Positions 25,021 to 31,257 of a DNA stretch of 64,000 nt are shown here, piece by piece. Under the pieces are notes generated by a model. It was not told where the DNA came from, ran no database searches, and was given only the letters and a program-made list of their open reading frames with translations. The stretch's first letter is position 1, and each line of letters starts with the position of its first letter. The DNA is taken from contig NZ_JAJFAV010000001.1 in the NCBI RefSeq assembly GCF_020711235.1, positions 620,001 through 684,000 on the forward strand, given 5' to 3'. The DNA is from Hymenobacter sp. 15J16-1T3B. GTDB taxonomy: Bacteria; Bacteroidota; Bacteroidia; Cytophagales; Hymenobacteraceae. The translations under genes were made by a program, and so were the position numbers.

Positions 25021-25122
25021 AATGAGTGAATGAGGGAATGAGCGCATGAGGGAGGCCGGTTTGCGGTTGATTCTCGTATCTGGCTTCCCAGGCTTATTCG
25101 CTCCATCACTCATTCACTCATT
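25021..25122. repeat. Word-type hairpin, GAATGAGT family
   Basis: The left side repeats AATGAGTGAATGAG (25021-25034) and continues with related words to 25050. The right arm CTCATTCACTCATT (25109-25122) is its exact complement and also sits in a run of related words. It lies between glyA and tatC, ten bases after the glyA stop. Confidence 0.85.
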
Positions 25123-25135
25123 CACCGATTAACCT

Positions 25136-26011
25136 TTGGAGTCTCCTACCCAAAAATTTCAGCAGAACCGTGCGGCGGCCGAAGGGGCTGAAATGTCCTT
25201 TATCGACCACCTGGAGGCGCTGCGCTGGCACATCATTCGCGCCGCCATTGCGGTGCTCGTGTTTGCCACCGCCGCGTTTCTGGCCAAGGACTTCCTGTTT
25301 CACGACCTGATCCTGGGCCCGTCGCGGCCGGATTTCTGGACCTACCAGATGTTCTGCCGCATCGGCAAGGCCCTCAACGCCCCCGACCTGTGCATGACGG
25401 ACGTGGGCTTCGTGATTCAGAACCGCGAGATGAGCGGGCAGCTGGCCATGCACCTGAGCACCTCGTTCACGGTGGGCTTGGTGCTGGGCTTTCCGTACCT
25501 GTTCTGGGAGCTGTGGCGCTTCGTGAGCCCGGGGCTGTACCCGCACGAGCGGGCCAATTCCCGCGGGGCGGTGTTCTTCGTGTCCATCCTGTTCATCTTC
25601 GGGCTGCTGTTCGGCTACTATGTGGCCTCGCCGCTGAGCATCAACTTTTTGGCTGGTTACGTGGTCGACCCGACCATCGAAAACCAGATTGACCTGCAGA
25701 GCTACCTCTCCACGCTCACCACGATGACGCTGTCGTGCGCCTTCGTGTTCGAGCTGCCCATGATTGTGTTCTTCCTGGCCAAGGCCGGGCTGATTACCCA
25801 CGAAATCATGCGCATGTACCGCAAGCACGCCATTGTGGTCATCCTCATCATCGCGGCCATCATCACCCCGCCCGACGTGTCCTCGCAGCTCATCGTGACG
25901 GTGCCCATCCTGGCCCTCTACGAGCTGAGCATCCACATTGCCCGCGTGGTGCGCCGCAAGGACGTGACTCGCCTCAACCAAGAGCTGGCCGACAACCACG
26001 GCGTCGCCTGA
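25136..26011 (+). CDS. tatC: Twin-arginine translocase subunit TatC
   Basis: A 291-residue inner-membrane protein with six hydrophobic segments, the receptor for twin-arginine signal peptides. The family signature EMSFIDHLEALRWHIIRA lies at the N-terminus, and FWELWRFVSPGLYPHERA and FELPMIVFFLAKAGLI are further TatC blocks. The frame begins at a TTG (25136), with a stop codon just upstream; the only other option is ATG 25193, at the M of EMSFID. Homologues usually have residues before EMSF, which favours the TTG. No tatA is next to it here. Confidence 0.95.
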   Translation: MESPTQKFQQNRAAAEGAEMSFIDHLEALRWHIIRAAIAVLVFATAAFLAKDFLFHDLILGPSRPDFWTYQMFCRIGKALNAPDLCMTDVGFVIQNREMSGQLAMHLSTSFTVGLVLGFPYLFWELWRFVSPGLYPHERANSRGAVFFVSILFIFGLLFGYYVASPLSINFLAGYVVDPTIENQIDLQSYLSTLTTMTLSCAFVFELPMIVFFLAKAGLITHEIMRMYRKHAIVVILIIAAIITPPDVSSQLIVTVPILALYELSIHIARVVRRKDVTRLNQELADNHGVA

Positions 26012-26033
26012 TTTTAGTGGGCTCATGTGATTG

Positions 26034-26133
26034 AATGTGCTGATGTGCTAATGGTTGTTCTTCCTTAGCACATCAGCACATTTTCGCATTCAGGCCTCGC
26101 CTCATTAGCACCTCTCAACACATCAGCACATCA
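26034..26133. repeat. Word-type hairpin, ATGTGCTG family
   Basis: The arms 26034-26051 (AATGTGCTGATGTGCTAA) and 26065-26082 form a perfect 18-bp stem around a 13-nt loop. A partial third copy of the right arm words (ACACATCAGCACATCA) runs to 26133, six bases before the rpiB start. Confidence 0.9.
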
Positions 26134-26138
26134 ACGAA

Positions 26139-26573
26139 ATGAAAACCATTGCCATCGGCTCCGACCACGCCGGGTTTGCTTACAAGGAACTGCTCAAGCC
26201 CTGGCTTGCCGAGCAAGGCTACGACGTGAAGGACTTCGGCACGCACTCCGCCGAGTCGGCCGATTACCCCGACTTTGCCCACCCGCTGGCCGCGGCCGTG
26301 TCCCGGGGCGAGTTCGAGCAGGGCATTCTGATCTGCGGCTCGGCCAACGGGGTGTGCATCACCGCCAACAAGCACCAGGGCGTGCGCGCCGCCATTGCCT
26401 GGCTGCCCGAGCTGGCTCAGCTGGCCCGGCAGCACAACAACGCCAACATCCTCTGCCTGCCCGCCCGCTACGTGAGCGAAGACGCCGCGAAGCAGATTGC
26501 CCACGACTTTCTGACCACCGCCTTCGAGGGGGGGCGCCACCAGACCCGCGTCGGCAAGATTGACGCCTGCTAG
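26139..26573 (+). CDS. rpiB: Ribose 5-phosphate isomerase B
   Basis: A 144-residue RpiB/LacAB family protein interconverting ribose 5-phosphate and ribulose 5-phosphate in the pentose phosphate pathway. Diagnostic segments are IAIGSDHAGFAYKELL, FEQGILICGSANGVCITANK (with the catalytic cysteine region), HQGVRAAIAW, NNANILCLPARYVS and the C-terminal GGRHQTRVGKID. The length is normal. Bounded by repeat hairpins on both sides, and convergent with the membrane protein gene to the right. Confidence 0.96.
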   Translation: MKTIAIGSDHAGFAYKELLKPWLAEQGYDVKDFGTHSAESADYPDFAHPLAAAVSRGEFEQGILICGSANGVCITANKHQGVRAAIAWLPELAQLARQHNNANILCLPARYVSEDAAKQIAHDFLTTAFEGGRHQTRVGKIDAC

Positions 26574-26574
26574 G

Positions 26575-26729
26575 CAAAGGTGAAGTGGTGAAGTGACGTT
26601 CAAGCGGAACCTTTTATCATCGACCTAAAGCCAAACGGCCCCGGCAACACCAGTTGCCGGGGCCGTTTGCGCAGTTGGAGTCGTCAAAACGTCAAGTCAC
26701 TACTTCACCGCTTCACAATTTCACCTTTG
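26575..26729. repeat. Word-type repeat pair, GTGAAGTG family, around a terminator
   Basis: The left arm CAAAGGTGAAGTGGTGAAGT at 26575-26600 faces related complementary words at 26688-26729, ending TTTCACCTTTG. A unique perfect terminator lies between them. The right arm runs into the 3' end of the minus-strand membrane protein gene and supplies its last codons. Confidence 0.85.
26633..26668. terminator. Bidirectional terminator, 16-bp perfect stem
   Basis: The arms 26633-26648 (AAACGGCCCCGGCAAC) and 26653-26668 close an ACCA loop. It serves the convergent rpiB and membrane protein genes. Confidence 0.9.
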
Positions 26730-28263
26730 TCGGCGGCCCCAGCCGGAACACGCGCGGGGTGCCGGTGCGCTCGTAGCGACCGAAGATGTGGGGCAGCTTG
26801 TAGCGCAGCTCGGGCAGCAGGCCGGTTTCGTCGATGACGTAGGTGGGCGGGGTGGGCAGGTTTTCGGCCAGGCGCACCACGGTGGTATACTCGTTGAGGT
26901 GGCGGAAGTCGCGGCGGGCCAGGGCCCAGTCCACGTAGGGCGTGCCGGCGTAGTTGTCGACGTAGATGCGCCGGTTCAGGCCCAGCACCAGCACCTGCTG
27001 CCCGCGCAGCACTTGGTAGCGCGGGTCGGACTTAGCGGCGTAGTCGGCTTCCTTGGGCAGGTGCAGCACTGCTTGCAGCGGCAGCACCGCGCGGTAGCGC
27101 ACCGCCACCACCGCTCCGATAACGGCCAGCAGCAGTACCTCGGCAATCCAGAGGCGCTTGGTGCGCTGCCACAAGAACAGGCAGAAGTACGAGGCCGGCG
27201 CCAGCAGCACGGCCAGCAGCCCCGGCGCCAAGCCGCGCAATGCCGCCCCCATCACCAGGGCTACGGCCAGCCACACCAGCATCAGCTGCTGAAACTTCAC
27301 CTGAAACACCAGGCCCAGCGAAGACGTGAACATGCGCAGCAAGGCCAGCGCCACCACCAGTCCCGGCAGGGCCATCAGCCCCAGTTGCAGCGGGGCGGGC
27401 AGGGCGTCGGCCGCGGCGGCCCAATTGAGCATGGGCTCCAGGTGGAGCTGCCGAAACTGCGGCAGCGCGTCGGTGTAAAGAAAGAATGTGGCCACGGCCG
27501 CGTAGGGAAACGCAAAGCCGCAGAGCAGCAGCAGGAAGCTGCGGAAGGTATTGGCCGCGAAGCTGATAACGGCAAATAAGCCCAGCAGCAGCAGCCAGGC
27601 CAGGGGCAGAAAGCACAGCGCCGCCACGCCCAGCAGAAAGCCCGCCCGGAACAGGCGGCTGCTGTCGTAGCCCTCCCGGGTGGTGGGCAGCAGGGCGCTC
27701 AAGGCAAACACGGCGAAGGTTTGCCCGATGAGCAAGGGCGAGAGGGTGTCCAGCTCGGCCGAGACGCTGGCTAGCAGCACGTAAGTCAGGGCCGCGAGGT
27801 AGCCGCGCTCGGGGTGCACGTTGTAGCGGTTGAGCACCTGGTTCAGCCGGATGCCCTGGGCCAGCACCAGCACCAGGGCCAGCAGCCGGTACAAAAACCA
27901 GGAGCGCGGCAGGGCCAGATCGAGCAGGCCGTAGACGGCCGCCGCCAGCGGTGCGGTGTGGTCGTACACGTCGCGGTAGAGCAGGGCGCCGGCGTGCAGC
28001 TTTTCGCCCACCACCCAGCCGCGCAGCTCGGCCAGGCTCAGCGGCACCTCGCCCAGCCACAGCAGCGGCAGGCGCAGGCCCAGCGCGAGCAGCAGCAGCA
28101 GCACCAAGCGCGTCGGGAGCGTACTTCGAAAAAACTCAAGCAAGGGAAGGTCTTTAGGCGTTCGGGCGTTTGGGAGCAGGAACGAACGGCCGCTGGACCG
28201 CTCTATCGCTCTGCTCACCAATTCGTACCCAAAGGTAACGGAGCCGGTGCGCGCCCGCCGCAT
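26713..28263 (-). CDS. Polytopic membrane protein, possible GT-C-type glycosyltransferase
   Basis: The long frame encodes up to 516 residues with about ten to twelve hydrophobic helices, from RLVLLLLLALGLRLPLLWLG to LLLAVIGAVVAVRYRA. A short soluble C-terminal part follows (QVLVLGLNRRIYVDNYAGTP). A DVYDHTAPLAAAVYGLL segment after the first helix recalls the loop of GT-C family sugar transferases, but this is weak. An exact promoter element lies inside the first codons of the frame (28230-28237), so the true start is downstream. TTG 28143, giving LLEFFRSTLPTR, is the best candidate. The last residues KVKL and the stop lie in repeat DNA. Confidence 0.65.
   Translation of the reverse strand: MRRARTGSVTFGYELVSRAIERSSGRSFLLPNARTPKDLPLLEFFRSTLPTRLVLLLLLALGLRLPLLWLGEVPLSLAELRGWVVGEKLHAGALLYRDVYDHTAPLAAAVYGLLDLALPRSWFLYRLLALVLVLAQGIRLNQVLNRYNVHPERGYLAALTYVLLASVSAELDTLSPLLIGQTFAVFALSALLPTTREGYDSSRLFRAGFLLGVAALCFLPLAWLLLLGLFAVISFAANTFRSFLLLLCGFAFPYAAVATFFLYTDALPQFRQLHLEPMLNWAAAADALPAPLQLGLMALPGLVVALALLRMFTSSLGLVFQVKFQQLMLVWLAVALVMGAALRGLAPGLLAVLLAPASYFCLFLWQRTKRLWIAEVLLLAVIGAVVAVRYRAVLPLQAVLHLPKEADYAAKSDPRYQVLRGQQVLVLGLNRRIYVDNYAGTPYVDWALARRDFRHLNEYTTVVRLAENLPTPPTYVIDETGLLPELRYKLPHIFGRYERTGTPRVFRLGPPTKVKL
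28230..28237 (-). promoter_or_regulatory. -7 promoter element TACCTTTG inside the annotated 5' frame
   Basis: The minus strand reads TACCTTTG, an exact TAnnTTTG match. It implies that the first 12 or more codons of the long frame are upstream of transcription. Confidence 0.45.
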
Positions 28264-28289
28264 CGGCGCGCGTAGCCGGCGCGCGGGCT

Positions 28290-28309
28290 GCGGCGGCGCG
28301 CGCCGCCGC
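28290..28309. repeat. All-GC 20-bp perfect palindrome
   Basis: GCGGCGGCGCGCGCCGCCGC is its own reverse complement. It sits in a GC-saturated stretch (28250-28310) between divergent genes, next to further GCGCGC runs. Confidence 0.85.
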
Positions 28310-28372
28310 TAGTGAGTGGCCGCCCCGGCAAACTCTCTAACGCCCAAACTCCTCAACTCTTAAACTCCTTTT

Positions 28373-28380
28373 ACCTTTGC
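28373..28380 (+). promoter_or_regulatory. -7 promoter element TACCTTTG of rbfA
   Basis: An exact TAnnTTTG match lies eight bases before the rbfA ATG, so the 5' leader should be only a few bases long. Confidence 0.6.
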
Positions 28381-28387
28381 ACATTCT

Positions 28388-28801
28388 ATGGATAGCAAAC
28401 GACAGCAGAAATTCGCCAGCCTGCTTACTAAAGAGCTGGCCGAGGTGTTCCGGCGCGACATGCCGCACCTGTTCGCCGGCACCCTGCCGCCGAGCATCAC
28501 CGCCCTGCGCGTGAGCCCCGACCTCGGGGTGGCCAGCGTGTACCTGAGCGTGCTGCTGGCCCAAAACCCCCAGGAGCAGGTGCAGCTGATGCAGGACCAC
28601 ACCAAGGACATCCGCTTTGCCCTGGCCAAGCGCGTGCGCAACCACATGCGCGTGGTGCCCGACCTGCGCTTCTTCCTCGACAACTCGGCGGCTTACGCCA
28701 CGCACATGGACAAGGTCATCAGCGACCTGAACATCCCGCCGGCCCCGCCCGAAGACGAAGACAAGCCCCAGCGCCCCCGCCTCTTCGCCGACGAAGACTA
28801 A
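28388..28801 (+). CDS. rbfA: Ribosome-binding factor A
   Basis: A 137-residue RbfA, a small KH-fold protein needed for late maturation of the 30S subunit and for cold growth. The sequence shows SLLTKELAEVFRRDM at the N-terminus, ITALRVSPDLGVASVYLSVL in the KH core, and VRNHMRVVPDLRFFLDNS before an acidic proline-rich tail. Start and length are as expected. A word-type repeat follows, and a methyltransferase and LolE-like permease lie downstream on the same strand. Confidence 0.94.
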   Translation: MDSKRQQKFASLLTKELAEVFRRDMPHLFAGTLPPSITALRVSPDLGVASVYLSVLLAQNPQEQVQLMQDHTKDIRFALAKRVRNHMRVVPDLRFFLDNSAAYATHMDKVISDLNIPPAPPEDEDKPQRPRLFADED

Positions 28802-28804
28802 GCC

Positions 28805-28898
28805 AAAGGTGAAATTGTGAAAGGTGAAGTGGTGATGGTTGACAAGACCATCGCACCCGCTCACTTCACAATTTCACAAGTTCACAAATTCACCTTTT
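28805..28898. repeat. Word-type inverted repeat, GTGAAATT family
   Basis: The left side (AAAGGTGAAATTGTGAAAGG... to 28835) is mirrored by TCACTTCACAATTTCACAAG... at 28861-28898. The words match those at 26575-26729. It lies between rbfA and the methyltransferase gene. Confidence 0.85.
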
Positions 28899-28905
28899 CC
28901 TCCCC

Positions 28906-29715
28906 TTGCACTACGACCCGATCAAACGCTCCCTGGGCAACGTGTTTAACCGCACGCCTTGGCTGCGCCGGCTGTTTTATAACCTGCTCGACCTACTGCT
29001 GCTGCGCACCTGGCACGTGCACCGCGAGCTGCGCCAATGGGCCCAGGGCCGCCGCGACCAGGCCCAGAACATCCTCGACGCCGGCGCCGGCTACGGCCAG
29101 TACACCTACTGGCTGTCGGGCCAGAGCCCGAAGTGGCAGATTCTGGCCGTCGACGTGAAGGACGAGCAAGTGGCCGACAGCAACAACTTCTTCCGCCAGA
29201 TCGGGCGGCCCAACGTGCAGTTCGCGGTGCAGGACTTGGTGCTCTACCAGCAGCCCAATTCTTTTGACCTCGCGCTGAGCATCGATGTAATGGAGCACAT
29301 CCTGGAAGACGTGGAAGTGATGACCAACCTGCACGCTTCGCTCAAGGACGGCGGCATGCTCATCATCAGCACGCCTTCGGACCAGGGCGGCTCCGACGTG
29401 CACGGCGCCGACGACGCGTCCTTTATCGAGGAGCACGTGCGCGACGGCTACAACATCGACGAGATTCAGCAGAAGCTGCGCACCGCCGGCTTCGACCGCA
29501 TCGAGGCCATGTACTCCTACGGCCTGCCCGGGCAGATTTCCTGGCGCCTGAGCATGAAGTGGCCCATCCTGATGCTGGGCGTCTCGAAGCTGTTCTTCGT
29601 GCTGCTGCCGTTCTATTACCTCGTCACCTTCCCCATTTGCTTGGTGCTGAACTGGCTCGACAGTACCTCCCGCCACGATTCGGGCACCGGCCTGATTGTG
29701 AAAGCATGGAAATAA
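28906..29715 (+). CDS. Class I SAM-dependent methyltransferase
   Basis: A 269-residue protein with the SAM-binding motif I NILDAGAGYGQYTYWLSG, an acidic motif II end (ILAVDVKDEQ), and motif region LALSIDVMEHILEDVEVMTN. The C-terminus has a hydrophobic stretch (LFFVLLPFYYLVTFPICLVL), suggesting membrane association. The only start available near the N-terminus is TTG 28906 (LHYDPIKRSLGNVFN); no in-frame ATG occurs before the conserved core. The substrate is unknown. Followed after about 80 bp by the LolE-like permease. Confidence 0.88.
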   Translation: MHYDPIKRSLGNVFNRTPWLRRLFYNLLDLLLLRTWHVHRELRQWAQGRRDQAQNILDAGAGYGQYTYWLSGQSPKWQILAVDVKDEQVADSNNFFRQIGRPNVQFAVQDLVLYQQPNSFDLALSIDVMEHILEDVEVMTNLHASLKDGGMLIISTPSDQGGSDVHGADDASFIEEHVRDGYNIDEIQQKLRTAGFDRIEAMYSYGLPGQISWRLSMKWPILMLGVSKLFFVLLPFYYLVTFPICLVLNWLDSTSRHDSGTGLIVKAWK

Positions 29716-29719
29716 GAAC

Positions 29720-29752
29720 CCGGCCGGTAGTTCCGCGTAAGCTACCGGCCGG
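29720..29752 (+). terminator. Hairpin between the methyltransferase and permease genes
   Basis: A perfect 11-bp stem (CCGGCCGGTAG and complement) with an 11-nt loop and no strong T run; it may be an attenuator or RNA-stability element rather than a full terminator. Confidence 0.55.
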
Positions 29753-29796
29753 ATACTTGTAATCCGTTGCCCGCTCCGCGGGCCTGCCTCCGCCGC

Positions 29797-31026
29797 ATGA
29801 ACGTCCCCTTCCTGATAGCCTGGCGCTACTTTCGCTCGAAGAAAAAGCGCAACATCATCAGCATCATCTCCAACATCTCGATGATCGGGGTGGCCGTGGG
29901 CACGATGGCGCTGATCATCGTGCTGTCGGTGTTCAATGGGCTCGAAGACCTTGTCCGCTCGCTCTACGGCAAATCGGACCCCGACCTGAAAATCACCGCC
30001 CTGCAAGGCAAGAGCTTCCCGGTGGACGCCTTCCTGGTGACGCGCCTGCGGGCCGTGCCCGGGGTGCAGCTCGTCACCGAGGTCATCGAGGACAACGCCC
30101 TGCTGCGCTACCACGAGCGGCAGATGGTGGTGAAGGTGAAGGGTGTTTCGGAGAATTACTACCAGCAAAGCGAAATCGACTCGGCCATCGTCGACGGCAC
30201 GCACCAGCTGCGCCGCAACGGCGAGGACTTCGCCCTCATCGGCGCCGGCGTGCAGCACGAGCTAAGCATTGCCCTGGAAAACCGCTTTGCCCCGCTGCAG
30301 CTGCTCTACCCGCGCAATACGCCGGGCAAGAAAACGCTGTCGATGAACCCCGAAACGGCCTTTAACCAGGAACCCATCCTGGCCGGTGGGGTATTTGCCA
30401 TCGAGCAGCACGTCGACGACAGCTACATTTTCGTGCCGCTGGGCTTTGCGCAGCGCCTGCTGCGCTACGACAACCGCCGCACCGCCCTGGAAGTGAAAGT
30501 AGGCAAACGCCCCTTGGAAGACGTAAAAGCCGAGCTGAAGCAAGTGCTCGGGCCGGGTTTTCAAGTGCTCGACTCCGACGAGCAGCACGTGTCGCTGCTC
30601 AAGGCCATCAAGGTGGAAAAGATGTTCGTGTTCATCACCTTCGCCTTCATCCTGCTCATTGCCTCGCTCAACATTTTCTTCTCGCTCTCGATGCTGGTCA
30701 TCGACAAGCGCAAGGACGTGGCCATTTTGATGGCCATGGGCGCCTCGCCCAACATCATCCGGCGCGTGTTCCTGATGGAAGGCGCCATCGTGGCCCAGGT
30801 GGGCGCCGTGGTCGGCCTCTCGCTCGGCATCCTGATTTGCTGGCTGCAGCAGCGCTTCGGCCTCGTATCCATGGGCATGGCCACCAGCGTGGTCGACTCT
30901 TACCCGGTGAAAATGCAGGTGTCCGACGTGCTGTGGGTGGGCGTGGCCATCGTGTTCATCACCATTGCCGTATCCATCCGGCCGGCCCTGAACGCCCCGC
31001 AGATTGACCTGCGCGAGAATCTGTAA
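29797..31026 (+). CDS. FtsX-like ABC transporter permease (LolC/LolE type)
   Basis: A 409-residue inner-membrane protein with the MacB/FtsX topology. One TM helix lies near the N-terminus (IISIISNISMIGVAVGTMAL), a large periplasmic domain covers about residues 50-275, and three TM helices close the protein. FLIAWRYFRSKKKRNIISII at the start and DKRKDVAILMAMGASPNIIR in the cytoplasmic loop are typical of LolC/E lipoprotein release permeases. No ATPase gene is next to it, so LolD must be encoded elsewhere. ATG 29797 is preferred to the upstream in-frame start at 29767. Confidence 0.92.
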   Translation: MNVPFLIAWRYFRSKKKRNIISIISNISMIGVAVGTMALIIVLSVFNGLEDLVRSLYGKSDPDLKITALQGKSFPVDAFLVTRLRAVPGVQLVTEVIEDNALLRYHERQMVVKVKGVSENYYQQSEIDSAIVDGTHQLRRNGEDFALIGAGVQHELSIALENRFAPLQLLYPRNTPGKKTLSMNPETAFNQEPILAGGVFAIEQHVDDSYIFVPLGFAQRLLRYDNRRTALEVKVGKRPLEDVKAELKQVLGPGFQVLDSDEQHVSLLKAIKVEKMFVFITFAFILLIASLNIFFSLSMLVIDKRKDVAILMAMGASPNIIRRVFLMEGAIVAQVGAVVGLSLGILICWLQQRFGLVSMGMATSVVDSYPVKMQVSDVLWVGVAIVFITIAVSIRPALNAPQIDLRENL

Positions 31027-31186
31027 GCTGCTCGGGCTAAGATCCGACCGGGGGCAGAACACAATTTGGGGTGAGCAAAACGCAACCTTAGCGGCCGTTT
31101 GGAGGTAATTTGCCGAACTGCACCTGGCTTTACTTCTATGAATCCCAACGACTTACAAAGATTATATAATTATTGTTAGAAATTAT

Positions 31187-31209
31187 TTTACTTTTTCCGA
31201 AAAAGTAAA
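31187..31209. promoter_or_regulatory. A/T-rich palindrome in the SNF2 gene leader
   Basis: The arms TTTACTTTTT (31187-31196) and AAAAAGTAAA (31200-31209) surround a CCG loop, about 50 bases before the start codon. It could be a regulator site, an RNA hairpin or a weak terminator. Confidence 0.5.
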
Positions 31210-31257
31210 GATTTTAGCATTTGTTCCTACATTCGACGTTGCTTTGTCGCTGCTGCT

